Source of the DNA: Clostridium gelidum
GTDB taxonomy: Bacteria > Bacillota > Clostridia > Clostridiales > Clostridiaceae
Reading direction: 5' to 3'
Assembly (NCBI RefSeq): GCF_019977655.1
Contig: NZ_AP024849.1
Span: 5,489,001-5,553,000, forward strand
Length of the DNA: 64,000 nt
Each line of letters starts with the position of its first letter. Position 1 is the stretch's first letter. Both the position numbers and the translations under genes were made by a program. Positions 28,138-38,611 of the stretch are shown piece by piece. The notes under the pieces were generated by a model. That model saw only the letters and a list, made by a program, of their open reading frames with translations. It was not told where the DNA came from and did no database searches.

Positions 28138-28520
28138 TTTTTTACCCCTCTAAACACAAATACCTTTTGTAATAAATAATTAACTATCATTGCCGTTCCT
28201 GTGGCAACAATAAAAGCGATGATTTTAATTCCAACCGTCTTTAGTACAAAAGCATTTACCAAAACATTTACAGTAATGTTAATAACTTGTGCGACTACAT
28301 ATTTGATAAGTTGATCAATATTATTCTTACTTTGGTCTTTAAAAGAAAATTCCTTATTTAAAAAAAATGAATAAGTACATGCACAACACATCGAAATGAC
28401 TTTTGCCAATGAATAATCAATATACCTACTTAAAATTATGTAGATAACATAATCCAAAATCGTAGATGTACCACCGACCAGCAAAAAGCGCGAAAAGCTA
28501 TTATTCATGCTTTTTATCAT
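28134..28520 (-). CDS. GtrA-family membrane protein
   Basis: 128 residues from ATG 28520, eight bases past AGGTG; a GTG three codons earlier is less well placed. Four TM helices with the PF04138 pattern: FLLVGGTSTILDYVIYIIL, then FFLNKEFSFKD, and VNYLLQKVFVF at the end. GtrA proteins are thought to flip or assist polyprenyl-phosphate sugars. Coupled to the GT2 gene. Confidence 0.85.
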   Translation of the reverse strand: MIKSMNNSFSRFLLVGGTSTILDYVIYIILSRYIDYSLAKVISMCCACTYSFFLNKEFSFKDQSKNNIDQLIKYVVAQVINITVNVLVNAFVLKTVGIKIIAFIVATGTAMIVNYLLQKVFVFRGVKK

Positions 28521-28716
28521 TGATAACACACCTGCTTATAATCCTTAATTTGTGCTTTTTACAATATTGTTTTCCATCATTGTTAATTATTTTATATATA
28601 AAATATATATTATTATACCATACATTTTGGAACTTCATCAATTTTTTCAACTTTTACTCAGCCTATGATTATATTTTTTTAATTTGAAACAAAGCTCTAA
28701 AACTAAAATCAATACT

Positions 28717-30273
28717 TTATAGTTTTTGTAGTTTAATCATTATGTATTTCTTTAATATATCTAATATAATTTTAAATTCTTCTACTTTTAAAATAAATAA
28801 CATAATAAAATAAATAATAATTCCTATAATTATAGAAATAATTAATGTAATTATTTCACCCTTAAAACCCTCAATATAACTTGGAATAAATCTGTTAACA
28901 TTATATACAACAATCCCCATTATTATAGAGGCAAGGAACATCTTCAAACTACTTATTATGATATTGGTTCCATTAATGCTACCAATTTTCCTTCTTAAAT
29001 TTATTATTAAAAGAGATGCACTCACTATGGCAGAAGTTGTATTTGCAAGTGCCAATCCGCCAAGTCCTAGTATAGGAACCATAATTATATTCATAGTTAT
29101 ACAAGCACCAACTGCTATAATACCATTAATCATTGGAGTTTTTGTATCTTGCAACGCATAAAAAGCACGATTACATATATCCCTGATGCCATAAAAAATC
29201 ATTCCAATAGCAAGAAATAATACTGCATTAGAAGTCATAGTAACTGCATTTATATTAAATGCTCCATGTTTAAATAATACACTAACTACTGTAACTCTTA
29301 AAATCATAAGTCCAATTGCAGAAGGTATCATAACGATATTTATATTATTTATTGCTTTTGATATAGATCCCTTAAATTTTACCAAGTCATTTCCTGAGCT
29401 CTCCATAGATAACTTAGGATAAATAACTGTAACAATTGCCATAGCAAAAATAGTATAAACTATTTCATTAATTTTTAAAGCAAAGTCAAAAGATGCAATA
29501 CTTCCATCAGGAAGTCCAGAAGCCATTATTCTATCTATAAGTATATTTATTTGATTAACCCCTGTTCCTATTAATATCGGTAGAATTAATCTAAACATTT
29601 TTATTATCCTTGCATCATGAAAATCTATCTTAAATCTATACTTATAACCATTTTTAATTAACCACGGTATCTGAATAAGTATTTGTAAACCAAAACCCAA
29701 TAGGGTCACAATATTCAGACCATAAATTCCAAGCTTTGATCCAATAAAATTGTACATAATTATAGGAATACTATAAACTATTCCTATAAGTGTTGGAGCA
29801 ATAAAGTCATTCATAGTTTGAAGTAACGCAACAAATCCACAAGTCATACTCATAAACAATAAATTTAGAACACTAATACGAGTAAGATTAACTGTAAGAC
29901 TATATTTTTCCCCTCCAAAATTAGGTGCAATAAATTTCACAATTGAAGGTGTAAAAATCCATCCAAAAACAGATAAGAATATGGATATAATAAGAATTAT
30001 ATTTATTATAGAATTAGCAAATTTATACATATCCTCTTTCCCATTATTTTTATAACTCTCACTAAGTATAGGAATAAAAGTTGTTGAAACTGCAGCACCA
30101 ATTATACCATATAGAATATTAGGTATAGTTAGTGACATAGCATATGCATCTGTTGCTATACTAGCTCCAAAAGAAGATGCTATAGTAGAATCCCTTAATA
30201 ATCCTAATATTTTACTTAAAATATTGATAAAAATAATTATTCCAGCTGATTTGATTATGTTTTTCTTAGTCAT
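28717..30273 (-). CDS. murJ: MurJ/MviN-type lipid flippase
   Basis: 518 residues with about 14 TM helices, MOP superfamily (PF03023). The start (SAGIIIFINILSKILGLLRD, then FGASIATDAYAMSLTIPNIL) and GAAVSTTFIPILSE are MurJ hallmarks. In this place, between a Wzy-like polymerase and glycosyltransferases, it probably works as the Wzx-type flippase for the repeat unit; alternatively it is an extra lipid II flippase. Own ribosome site (GGAAGGAAG). A gap of about 190 bp with no gene separates it from GtrA. Confidence 0.85.
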   Translation of the reverse strand: MTKKNIIKSAGIIIFINILSKILGLLRDSTIASSFGASIATDAYAMSLTIPNILYGIIGAAVSTTFIPILSESYKNNGKEDMYKFANSIINIILIISIFLSVFGWIFTPSIVKFIAPNFGGEKYSLTVNLTRISVLNLLFMSMTCGFVALLQTMNDFIAPTLIGIVYSIPIIMYNFIGSKLGIYGLNIVTLLGFGLQILIQIPWLIKNGYKYRFKIDFHDARIIKMFRLILPILIGTGVNQINILIDRIMASGLPDGSIASFDFALKINEIVYTIFAMAIVTVIYPKLSMESSGNDLVKFKGSISKAINNINIVMIPSAIGLMILRVTVVSVLFKHGAFNINAVTMTSNAVLFLAIGMIFYGIRDICNRAFYALQDTKTPMINGIIAVGACITMNIIMVPILGLGGLALANTTSAIVSASLLIINLRRKIGSINGTNIIISSLKMFLASIIMGIVVYNVNRFIPSYIEGFKGEIITLIISIIIGIIIYFIMLFILKVEEFKIILDILKKYIMIKLQKL

Positions 30274-30415
30274 GTTTACTTCCTTCCAAATAAATTAAAA
30301 ATCGCAGTAAAACTGATATATTAGGTTGTCAGTACTCGCCTATAACCCTTTTATGTACTTATATTATATAATTTTGCACCTAAATAATATATGTTAATTT
30401 TAATCGAATTGGTAA

Positions 30416-31732
30416 CTATATTGTTTTTGTTTTGTATTTCCTAGAGAAAAATATTAATAGTATTCCTAAAAAAACTACTTCCAAAACAAAATCCATTGAA
30501 GCCGCACCAAAATCTCCTCGATGACTTTCCGTAATTAATAAAGCTCCGATATATAAATACATATATTCAAATATAGTAAATCCCTTATTATTAACCCCCG
30601 CTCTCATATCATTTACTCTTTTAGTTACTATATATTGATATTTTTTATCTAAATAACCACAAGCTGTTCCCCATACTGCTGAAACTAAAACAACTCCTAA
30701 TACTCCCATTGTAGCTAAAGCTTCTCCAATATACCCCGTTGCTGCTGAAAAGCCTTGGCTAACTTTTAAAGGTTCAATAATAGATAAAATAGAAACAGAA
30801 GTATACTGAGGCTTACTTTCCCAAATTAATCTAGGTATTGCCGCAAATAATACTTTTAAATATCCTAGTGGACTTGTTGCAATTTCACCATAACTAATTT
30901 GTTTACTTAAATAGTAGTATGAAGCTGAAAAATCAGTATTAGACATAAATATATCCAAAAAGTTACCATCCTTAAAATAGCTTATTATGTTTTCTATATT
31001 TAAATTTCCAATTCCGAAAGTTCTAATATAACCCATTAAAAACATAATAATAAACAAAACCGGAATAATTAATAATGGTGCTAGTAAAATTTTAGTTTTG
31101 TTTCTAATTCTTGATAAATAATAAAACATTACCACAAATATAGGATAAATAATCACTCTACGAGCATATCCTACTATTGCTATAATAATTATAATCAATA
31201 CAAATAGAATTACTGATTTCTTTTTTTCTTTAATATTTCTGGCTGTTAGAACTAACACCGATCCTAATATGGTCAAATAAAATAATGTTACATTTCTAAA
31301 AGTATCAAAAATACTCTTATCTTCAACTAATAAATTAACTGAACCAGTTGAAAAAATTTTTGTTAATCCTTCCGCACCAGTTGTTACCATTAATATCAAT
31401 ATAAAAATTAAAACAAAAAAATAAACTAGATTCTTAGTTGCTTTATTTGATATCTCTATTCGAGATACAGCCCCCATTTTATTCCATTTAAATAAAAAAA
31501 TTTGATTTGTAGCTATGAATGATATTAACCCTACCAATGAATATAAAGCGATTTCTTCAACTAATTGATTGGGTATATCTTTAATATATGTTATATGATT
31601 TCTAACTGTTGGAACAAATATATAGACTGCATAGAAAACCACTACCCAATACATTGATAAAGATACAGGATATTTTCTTTTAAATAAAAAAATTATATAT
31701 ATAATAGCAATAAAATTTGTAAATAATAACAT
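30416..31732 (-). CDS. Wzy-like repeat-unit polymerase
   Basis: 438 residues, 10-12 TM segments. Features of O-antigen/capsule polymerases: a long outer loop in the second half (IENIISYFKDGNFLDIFMSN, YYYLSKQISYGEIATSPLGY, RLIWESKPQYTS) followed by GYIGEALATMGVLGVVL and more TM helices. Sequence conservation in the family is low, so the call rests on topology, the outer-loop pattern and context (next to a flippase and glycosyltransferases). Confidence 0.7.
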   Translation of the reverse strand: MLLFTNFIAIIYIIFLFKRKYPVSLSMYWVVVFYAVYIFVPTVRNHITYIKDIPNQLVEEIALYSLVGLISFIATNQIFLFKWNKMGAVSRIEISNKATKNLVYFFVLIFILILMVTTGAEGLTKIFSTGSVNLLVEDKSIFDTFRNVTLFYLTILGSVLVLTARNIKEKKKSVILFVLIIIIIAIVGYARRVIIYPIFVVMFYYLSRIRNKTKILLAPLLIIPVLFIIMFLMGYIRTFGIGNLNIENIISYFKDGNFLDIFMSNTDFSASYYYLSKQISYGEIATSPLGYLKVLFAAIPRLIWESKPQYTSVSILSIIEPLKVSQGFSAATGYIGEALATMGVLGVVLVSAVWGTACGYLDKKYQYIVTKRVNDMRAGVNNKGFTIFEYMYLYIGALLITESHRGDFGAASMDFVLEVVFLGILLIFFSRKYKTKTI

Positions 31733-31982
31733 ATAGTTTTCCCCTTATTCCTAAAATCACATAGCTTTTTTTATTATTTTAGTAATTTCATCTTAATTAT
31801 TCTAGTCTATAAAAGTATAATTATATACAGAATAGAGTACTTAAGATATATTAAAATAATACCATGCATGACATTAATTGAAATACTCATTTCAGTTTAA
31901 AACATTACTTAAAATTTCATATTATTTTAAACCGGGCGATAATTTATGATTATTATGTTCTTACATTAAACATAAATCATGC

Positions 31983-33125
31983 TTACTTAAATAATCTTGA
32001 TGCTAACACCCTATAATCCAATATTTCATGAGCTAATTTATTGGATTGAATTTGTTTTTTTTCGAGTATCTCGGGATTTCTTGAAATATCATCAAAAAGA
32101 TTCATCATATCATTTATAGTCTCAATATAAAACACACTATCCTTTAGTAAATACTTATGACTTGAATATGGATAAAGCGCGGCTGCACTTCCACAGCAAA
32201 GTGCATTTTGCATTGTAGCTGATTGAGTGCCAGGTTGTACATATAAATCACAAGCACATAAATAATTTAATAATTCATCTCCATTTTTCCATCCTAAAAA
32301 CTTAATTCTATTATCAGATTCTATTAACGGAAATATATCTTTTTTTACATCATCTTGCATTGTTCCTATAAGTAAAAGTCTAAACTTATCTGATTTTACT
32401 TGCATAAATGCTTTTATTATTTCATCAGTTCTCTTGAGTTTATCCATTTTTCCTGAATGCACCATTAAAATATTAGCATTTTTCAACATTAACTTTTTGC
32501 GAATTTTAATTCTTTTTTCCTCACGTATAGATTCATCTAATATAATTCCCCCTAGTGGGTAGAATTCCATTAAATTATCTGGAACACCATACAACTGTCG
32601 TAAAAAATCGAAACTCTCATATGCAACACAGAATACTTTATCAATATATGGTAATACTCTTCTGATAATATATTTGTAATACATTTTATGTAATATGTAT
32701 TTTGATAAAAAATTAGTAGCAGAATTATTAAAATCTTCATGGCTATCTAAAAAAATTTTTATATCAGTATGCTTTTTTTTGTACTTAACTATGGTCAAAA
32801 GTTCATATGATTGCAATCCATGGTGAAAAATTATGTCTGGACACTCTTGCTCTAAAATATTATATAATCCTTTTACCGCTCTAATTTTACCTGATATAAA
32901 GTCTCCTAATATATTTCTATATTTTATTCTCACTAAATGTATTCCGTTAGGTAAAACCTTATCTTCCTCATGTGTTTTTACTATTACACCATCTTGATAT
33001 TTATAACATTCTGATATAATTGTTATTTCATGGCCATCATATCTTAACTGATTCGCTAATAAATTATCTTGATAAGTCATTCCTTCTGTAAAAACTGAAG
33101 CTAATCCTATTAAAACAATTTTCAT
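31983..33125 (-). CDS. Glycosyltransferase family 4/1
   Basis: 380 residues, GT-B fold. The N-terminal acceptor domain begins MKIVLIGLASVFTEGMTYQD; the C-terminal donor domain has VHSGKMDKLKRTDEIIKAF, IKFLGWKNGDELLNYLCACD and VQPGTQSATMQNALCCGSAA, where the usual ExxxxxxxE motif is replaced by a Q/N-rich version. Probably assembles the repeat unit on the inner membrane face. Flanking gaps: 250 bp (31733-31982) and 209 bp (33126-33334), with no genes. Confidence 0.85.
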   Translation of the reverse strand: MKIVLIGLASVFTEGMTYQDNLLANQLRYDGHEITIISECYKYQDGVIVKTHEEDKVLPNGIHLVRIKYRNILGDFISGKIRAVKGLYNILEQECPDIIFHHGLQSYELLTIVKYKKKHTDIKIFLDSHEDFNNSATNFLSKYILHKMYYKYIIRRVLPYIDKVFCVAYESFDFLRQLYGVPDNLMEFYPLGGIILDESIREEKRIKIRKKLMLKNANILMVHSGKMDKLKRTDEIIKAFMQVKSDKFRLLLIGTMQDDVKKDIFPLIESDNRIKFLGWKNGDELLNYLCACDLYVQPGTQSATMQNALCCGSAAALYPYSSHKYLLKDSVFYIETINDMMNLFDDISRNPEILEKKQIQSNKLAHEILDYRVLASRLFK

Positions 33126-33334
33126 ATTATTTTCACCTACACTTATAATTTAAACTTTAAATACTAATATATTTAAGTATATTTTTTCTATTATACTTTG
33201 TTATAATATTTTCTTTCTATACCCGATCATCGTTATATATTCCACATAAACATACAAGAAGAACTCTAACAAAATTTAATCATCCAAATTATAATTAAAT
33301 CAACAAATAAAAGTATAATTATGAGCTAATTAAT

Positions 33335-33890
33335 ATGTTAAATCTCACTTTTTATCATACTGAAAAAATTGATAATTCAAAAGATTTTTTTAAAGTTGCT
33401 TTTGTATTAATTGATGATATTTGCATTGAAATAATACCTAATTCTAAAAAAAGTAGAAGAAATATTTCAGAATGTAAGCTTTCGCACTCAAAAATAATAA
33501 CACTTAGTATCGTAACCAATACCTTACAATAGATTTTCAAAAAGCTTGGTTTTATTTTTTTAAATGACTTTAGATATCTATTTCATAATATCGGTGCAAT
33601 TCATACAAAGTAATCTTAGAAATTCAAAAACATTTTTCTAACTTGCCAATATTTAAAGATGATGATACTAGTATTATTAATAATCTGCCTATACCCGTAT
33701 ACAAATTTGAAAGATCGTATTTTAGCAAATTATTTAAACACATGTCAATATATAGTTATTGTACTTCAAAAAAAGAAACTTATTTTTGATTAAAACCTCA
33801 TGTTTTAGTTACTACACAAACTTTATTTTAACAGCTGCTAATATTGCTTATAGAGCTCCTGTTTTCAACTTGTTGAACCGGATCATTCAA
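33335..33890 (+). pseudogene. IS982-family transposase remnant
   Basis: The start (MLNLTFYHTEKIDNSKDFFK, VAFVLIDDICIEIIP, KLSHSKIITLSIV) is the IS982 N-terminus. It stops at 33532. Further along, in other frames, come DDDTSIINNLPIPVYKFERS, YFSKLFKHMSIYSYCTSKKE, then PHVLVT and FILTAANIAYRAPVF, the family's central block. Large deletions and several stops: a dead insertion within the polysaccharide locus, on the opposite strand to it. No gene is seen from here to 34070. Confidence 0.75.
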
Positions 33891-34070
33891 TAAAAATAAT
33901 AGCTCATAACTTATCATTCATCTTAAATATAATCATAAGGAATATTATTAATATAGGACAAATTAAACATATTGTATTTATTTTAAAATTTATTAATTTT
34001 TTTATTCAAGGATATTTTATGTATATTACTAAAATAATAATTTACATAGCAATATATTAATTCTATGTAA

Positions 34071-34766
34071 TTAACATTTGTCATGTATAAATGAATATTC
34101 CTCTTTAGATTCAGATACATTAAACAGTTTATAACCACTTTCATTCAATTTTTGGTAAATTCTCTTTGTTTTATCTAATCCATTTTTACATAGTCTATGA
34201 TGGAATTCTATCAGTATTTGTTGAATATGTATACCAGAATCTAGTATCCCTTCAACAACATCATATTCTGATCCCTCAATATCCAATTTAAGAATATCTA
34301 TTTTTTTATGTCCTAATTGTTTTATAATAGTATCTAGCTTTTTGACTTTAACTTCTATTGTTTGATCAGATGTACTAGTATTTTTAATACTGCTACAAGA
34401 TACATATTCGTTATTTTTTGGCATGAAAAATTTAGTATATCCATCAAAACTTGAAATTCCATAATCATAATATGTAAAATTAGTTGGCAATTGTTGATTA
34501 CTTAACCACTTTAGTGATTTTGGTGTTGGGTCAAAAGCAAAAACTTTGCAATTAAATTTTTTTATAATTTCTAAATCAAAAGAAATATCTTCACCTATAC
34601 CAAAAGAATATACTATGCTTTCATTTGAAATATTATCTGGATAAATTGTCCACCCTCCATAATCATTTCCCAGTCGTATTTTATTACAAGACTTTTGTGG
34701 ATGTAATTCAATTTCTTTACCAATTAAAACCTTTAATTTAAATTTCATCATACTTTTTATACTCAC
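34071..34766 (-). CDS. FkbM-family methyltransferase
   Basis: 231 residues from GTG 34766 (AGAAGG ten bases upstream). The frame is open to an ATG at 34889, but that start would overlap the upstream gene by 89 bp. SAM-binding segment YSFGIGEDISFDLEIIKKF, then DILKLDIEGSEYDVVEGIL (the FkbM signature LDIEGxE) and LIEFHHR. Probably O-methylates a sugar of the polymer. The extra N-terminal 41 residues cannot be excluded. Confidence 0.8.
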   Translation of the reverse strand: MSIKSMMKFKLKVLIGKEIELHPQKSCNKIRLGNDYGGWTIYPDNISNESIVYSFGIGEDISFDLEIIKKFNCKVFAFDPTPKSLKWLSNQQLPTNFTYYDYGISSFDGYTKFFMPKNNEYVSCSSIKNTSTSDQTIEVKVKKLDTIIKQLGHKKIDILKLDIEGSEYDVVEGILDSGIHIQQILIEFHHRLCKNGLDKTKRIYQKLNESGYKLFNVSESKEEYSFIHDKC

Positions 34767-34800
34767 ATTATCACAACCTTCTGAATAATTTTTAATTTTT

Positions 34801-35991
34801 TTATCTATAAATTTTGAGGTAATTCTTATACATTGTTTCCTTAGTATATGTCTCTTTACCATACTGTTCATATAATTTATAATTTCCACCTTGTTCTAAT
34901 TCTAACAATATTTTTTCTTTCAACTGTTCAACCTCTCCATAATCAACAAATGAACCGGTCTTACCTGGTGCTGTCTCAGATGTTCCACCTTCATCAAATC
35001 CGCAAACAGGTTTCCCACATGATATCGCTTCTATACACGTAGTTGGAAAATTTTCCTTTTTACTACATATAATAAAAACATCCGCCAAAGAATAATATTC
35101 AGCAAGTTCTATCTGATTTTCAGTTCTACCTAATGCTATAACATTATCATCAAACTTTTCATTTAAGTCTGTCACGCCTATTAAAATAAATTTAACATTT
35201 TCATCTTTCATCCTTTTTGCAAGTTCTAAAACATACCTACCACCTTTACGTTCACACATTATATCAGGTGCAACTGCAAGTACAATTTTTTCATTTGTGA
35301 TATTATGCTTTTTCTTAAGATGCTCAAATTTTCGAGGATAAAAAACATTTTTTGTATCTATACCATTATGTATGACAACTATTTCTTTATCTTTTAAAAA
35401 TGATTGCTTAACTCTATCAGCTAACCATTTTGATGGTGTTACAATTGTTAAATTATTAAAATCCTTAAATATCTCTTTTTTATCATTAAACATTTTCTTA
35501 GTAAAGTCAAAAAACATAGTTGTTGGATAATCTTTTAAATTAGGGCAATATCCACATTCACTTTTCCATTTTTCACAGTCATATGAATAACCACATTTAC
35601 CTGTATACATAAATTCACAGTGAAATGTCCAAATAGTTTTGATATTATTCTTCTTAAGATATTTCATTAATGTCATTATATTTACAAAATAACCATGCAT
35701 ATCATTTAAATGAACAACATCAGGCTTAAATTTATCAATAAATTTTATTAGCCTTCTTGTAGCAAAATATGAAAAGCATCCTGTAAATCCTGTAATTCTA
35801 GTAAGTAATGCATGAATATACACTTCTATATTACTGCTGAATTTAATAATATTAGATTCATCAACCAATGGACCTCTACCATAACCTATTGCCGCTGTAT
35901 GATCATTTTCATTAAGTTGTGTATATAAATCATAAATAATTTTACCTGTACTACCTGATTTACAATTTACGTCTAAAAGTAAAACTTTCAT
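34801..35991 (-). CDS. Glycosyltransferase family 4
   Basis: 396 residues, GT-B. MKVLLLDVNCKSGSTGKIIY at the start; HLNDMHGYFVNI; the Cys-containing segment CGYCPNLKDYP typical of a WcaL/WbaZ-like subgroup; donor domain with APDIMCERKGGRYVLELAKR, DVFIICSKKENFPTTCIEAI and SCGKPVCGFDEGGTSE, giving a full E-x7-E motif. Likely transfers one sugar of the repeat unit. Lies 24 bp after the WbuZ-like gene in the same operon. Confidence 0.9.
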   Translation of the reverse strand: MKVLLLDVNCKSGSTGKIIYDLYTQLNENDHTAAIGYGRGPLVDESNIIKFSSNIEVYIHALLTRITGFTGCFSYFATRRLIKFIDKFKPDVVHLNDMHGYFVNIMTLMKYLKKNNIKTIWTFHCEFMYTGKCGYSYDCEKWKSECGYCPNLKDYPTTMFFDFTKKMFNDKKEIFKDFNNLTIVTPSKWLADRVKQSFLKDKEIVVIHNGIDTKNVFYPRKFEHLKKKHNITNEKIVLAVAPDIMCERKGGRYVLELAKRMKDENVKFILIGVTDLNEKFDDNVIALGRTENQIELAEYYSLADVFIICSKKENFPTTCIEAISCGKPVCGFDEGGTSETAPGKTGSFVDYGEVEQLKEKILLELEQGGNYKLYEQYGKETYTKETMYKNYLKIYR

Positions 35992-36015
35992 ATACCAATC
36001 TCCATTATTTAAATT

Positions 36016-36786
36016 TTAACTGTTATCACCCTTAAAAGCTATAGATAACTCATCTTGTGTAGGATAATTTATAAGTACTGCTTTAAGTACACCATAATAT
36101 ACAAATAAACTTCCAGCCCCTGCTGCAGAAGCACCAATATTTACTGCTTTAACGCAATCTGATAAATTTCCTGCACCACCAATAGCTACAACTGGTATAT
36201 TAACTGCTGAACTTACGTTTTCAATAAGATCATAATCATAGCCATTCATCATTCCATCTTTATCTATAGAATTAATAAATATTTCTCCTGCACCTAGCTC
36301 TTCTGCTCTCTTTGCATATGTAACTGGATTACATTTAGTATCCTTTGTTCCTGACATAACATATACTGAATATGATCCAAATAAACTTTTTTTCACATCA
36401 ATCGACGCAACTACACTTTGTGAACCAAAATTCTTAGCTACATCTGTAATCAGTTTTGGATTTGTAAATAAAGAAGTATTAAAAGCCACTTTTTCTACTC
36501 CAAGTTTGTAAAGAGCCTCAACTTGTTCAATAGTAGTTACTCCACCACCATAACACATTGGCATAAAACATTCTCTAGTTAATCTCTTTATATAATCAAA
36601 ATTTGGCCCTTTTCCATTAATTGATGATGATATATCTAAAACAACAATTTCATCAGCTTCTTTATCATTAAAAAGCTTTAGTGTATTTATTGGATCACCT
36701 AAATATCTTGGTTTCTTAAATTTTATTGTTTTATATAATCCTTCATCTTTTAATAATAAACAGGGAATCACTCTACTTCTATACAT
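36016..36786 (-). CDS. wbuZ: HisF-like cyclase subunit for sugar amidination (WbuZ/HisF2 type)
   Basis: 256 residues, TIM-barrel of the HisA/HisF family: RVIPCLLLKDEGLYKTIKFK, EIVVLDIS, CYGGGVTT, VASIDVKKS, INSIDKDGMMNGYDYDLI, VVAIGGAGN. It is not a histidine-pathway gene by context: it lies with a HisH-like amidotransferase and an N-acetyl sugar amidotransferase, the set that converts an N-acetyl into an acetamidino group (WbpG/HisH2/HisF2 in Pseudomonas, WbuX/Y/Z in E. coli O145). Its ATG overlaps the wbuY stop codon (TAATG). Confidence 0.85.
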   Translation of the reverse strand: MYRSRVIPCLLLKDEGLYKTIKFKKPRYLGDPINTLKLFNDKEADEIVVLDISSSINGKGPNFDYIKRLTRECFMPMCYGGGVTTIEQVEALYKLGVEKVAFNTSLFTNPKLITDVAKNFGSQSVVASIDVKKSLFGSYSVYVMSGTKDTKCNPVTYAKRAEELGAGEIFINSIDKDGMMNGYDYDLIENVSSAVNIPVVAIGGAGNLSDCVKAVNIGASAAGAGSLFVYYGVLKAVLINYPTQDELSIAFKGDNS

Positions 36787-37403
36787 TATACCATCTCCAC
36801 AAAGTTCTTTAATAAATTCATACCATATTTATGACTTTTTTCAGGATGGAACTGTACCCCTAAAATATTATCTTTTCCAATAATGCTTGCAAATTTATTA
36901 CCATATTCTGTAGTAGCTAAAACGTCTTTTTCATTTTCACATTCCACATAATATGAATGTACAAAATAAAAGCGCATATTATCTAGTGAATTTTTAAAAA
37001 TTCCTGCATTAGATTTTGGATATATATAATTCCATCCCATATGCGGTACTCTTAATTTTTCTCCATTATATTCAGATTCAAATTTTTTCGTATGTGCTTT
37101 TATAAAACCTAACCCTTGAAGTGTTCCTTCTTCACTTCCTTCAGTTAATAACTGCATCCCTAAACATATTCCAAGTAGCGGTGTATTGGATTCTATAGCC
37201 TTTTCTTTAAGAACCTCTATAAGTCCAAGGTCATTAAGATTCTTCATTCCATAATCAAAAGAACCAACACCAGGTAATATTATTTTATCTGCTTGTCTTA
37301 TAACAGATGGATCTGATGTAATTATTGCTTCTATTCCAATTTTTCTTAAAATATTTTCAATCGAAGCGACATTCCCCATATTGTAGTCTATTATTGCTAT
37401 CAT
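36786..37403 (-). CDS. wbuY: HisH-like glutamine amidotransferase subunit (WbuY/HisH2 type)
   Basis: 205 residues, class I GATase. Nucleophile Cys in LLGICLGMQLL, and the His-Glu pair in GVQFHPEKSH; N-terminus IAIIDYNMGNVASIENILRK and oxyanion part PGVGSFDYGM match HisH. It releases ammonia from glutamine and channels it to the HisF-like partner encoded next. Good AGAGGTG site. Complete triad. Confidence 0.9.
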   Translation of the reverse strand: MIAIIDYNMGNVASIENILRKIGIEAIITSDPSVIRQADKIILPGVGSFDYGMKNLNDLGLIEVLKEKAIESNTPLLGICLGMQLLTEGSEEGTLQGLGFIKAHTKKFESEYNGEKLRVPHMGWNYIYPKSNAGIFKNSLDNMRFYFVHSYYVECENEKDVLATTEYGNKFASIIGKDNILGVQFHPEKSHKYGMNLLKNFVEMV

Positions 37404-37450
37404 TTATGCACCTCTAATCCAATATTCTTTAATTATGTGAAACATAATTT

Positions 37451-38587
37451 TTATCTGAAATTGCGCTTTTCCATTCCTACAGATTGTGCTATCTTAATTG
37501 CAGAATTTATTAAGGTTAAACTTGATTTATAATCTTGATATGTTTTATTTTCACCCGCCATCATTTTTTCAAATTCAACTTTTGTTATTCCAAGTTTACT
37601 TGCAACAAATTCCATATCCTGAATTGCCTCGTTTTCTGGATATGGTGGTTGTTTTAATATTTCTACAGCTTCATCTCTTTTAAGCTGACCTGTTAATATG
37701 AGGCTTGAAAAATGAGCTTTTCTCTTGTCATATCCAAATTTCTTTAATAACCAATAACCTTCATAGAATCTTGTAAATGTGTTTTCAAAATGCTTATTTT
37801 TGTATCTTTCCCAACCAAATCTATCATGTAATTCTTTAATAGCATCTTCTTTATAATAAGGTATTAAATCCAAAGGTTTAACTATATTCATGCCTTTTAT
37901 ATACTTATAATACAATCTATATTTAAACATTCCGCATAAAGGAAATCCTTTTAAAGAAACTTTGCCAAATTTTTTATGTATATCTTTAATTTGTCTTATA
38001 TCATTAACGTGAACCCATTCATTTGGCTCTCTAACGCATTCTGTAGAAAAATTTCCTCCAGTAATTACATACTTAAACCCATTTTTAGCTGCATAATTAT
38101 ATACAGATGCAAATATTGCATGATCTTGAGGCGTGTCTTGATATGGTACTTGAGATTTAAAATAAGAAAGCTGTAAATCTTTCATCTGTTCCCAATTTAT
38201 AATATCAGTGTACAAATCAATATCAAGTCCTTTTACTATTCTCGCTATATTCTCATTTGCTACATTTAAATTCCAACCTGTATCAGCACAGAAAGCAAGG
38301 GGTCTAAGTCCCCATTTTTCTTTTGCCATATAAATTAAATAAGAGCTATCCACTCCACCACTTAACCCGATTATGCAATCATATTTTTTGCCTTTTCCAT
38401 CTTTTTTAATTTTATCAACAATTTCTTTTAATTGTTTTTCTCCAATCTCATCTGGATTCCAATTAGGTTTAATTTTTGTATAAAAATTATTACAATGGTC
38501 ACACATTCCTTTTTCATCAAAAACAATCTTAGAATCTGTTGTATCCATAACACAATTTGTACAAACCTGATATTCTCTGTCTTTCAT
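37451..38587 (-). CDS. wbuX: N-acetyl sugar amidotransferase (WbuX/WbpG/PseA family)
   Basis: 378 residues. Zinc-type cysteines at the N-terminus (VCTNCVMDTTDS, GMCDHCNNFY), then the ATP-pyrophosphatase PP-loop IIGLSGGVDSSYLIYMAKEK and VITGGNFSTECVREPNEW, as in TIGR03573. It activates the sugar N-acetyl group with ATP so that ammonia from the WbuY/WbuZ pair forms an acetamidino (Am) group. Next to FnlC, its substrate is most likely UDP-L-FucNAc, giving UDP-L-FucNAm as proposed for E. coli O145. Confidence 0.88.
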   Translation of the reverse strand: MKDREYQVCTNCVMDTTDSKIVFDEKGMCDHCNNFYTKIKPNWNPDEIGEKQLKEIVDKIKKDGKGKKYDCIIGLSGGVDSSYLIYMAKEKWGLRPLAFCADTGWNLNVANENIARIVKGLDIDLYTDIINWEQMKDLQLSYFKSQVPYQDTPQDHAIFASVYNYAAKNGFKYVITGGNFSTECVREPNEWVHVNDIRQIKDIHKKFGKVSLKGFPLCGMFKYRLYYKYIKGMNIVKPLDLIPYYKEDAIKELHDRFGWERYKNKHFENTFTRFYEGYWLLKKFGYDKRKAHFSSLILTGQLKRDEAVEILKQPPYPENEAIQDMEFVASKLGITKVEFEKMMAGENKTYQDYKSSLTLINSAIKIAQSVGMEKRNFR

Positions 38588-38611
38588 AGCACTACTACTC
38601 CTCTTTTTGTT

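Noticed and set aside
36016..37403. HisF and HisH as histidine biosynthesis genes
   Set aside because: No other his genes are present, and their neighbour is an N-acetyl sugar amidotransferase; the sugar amidination set fits better.
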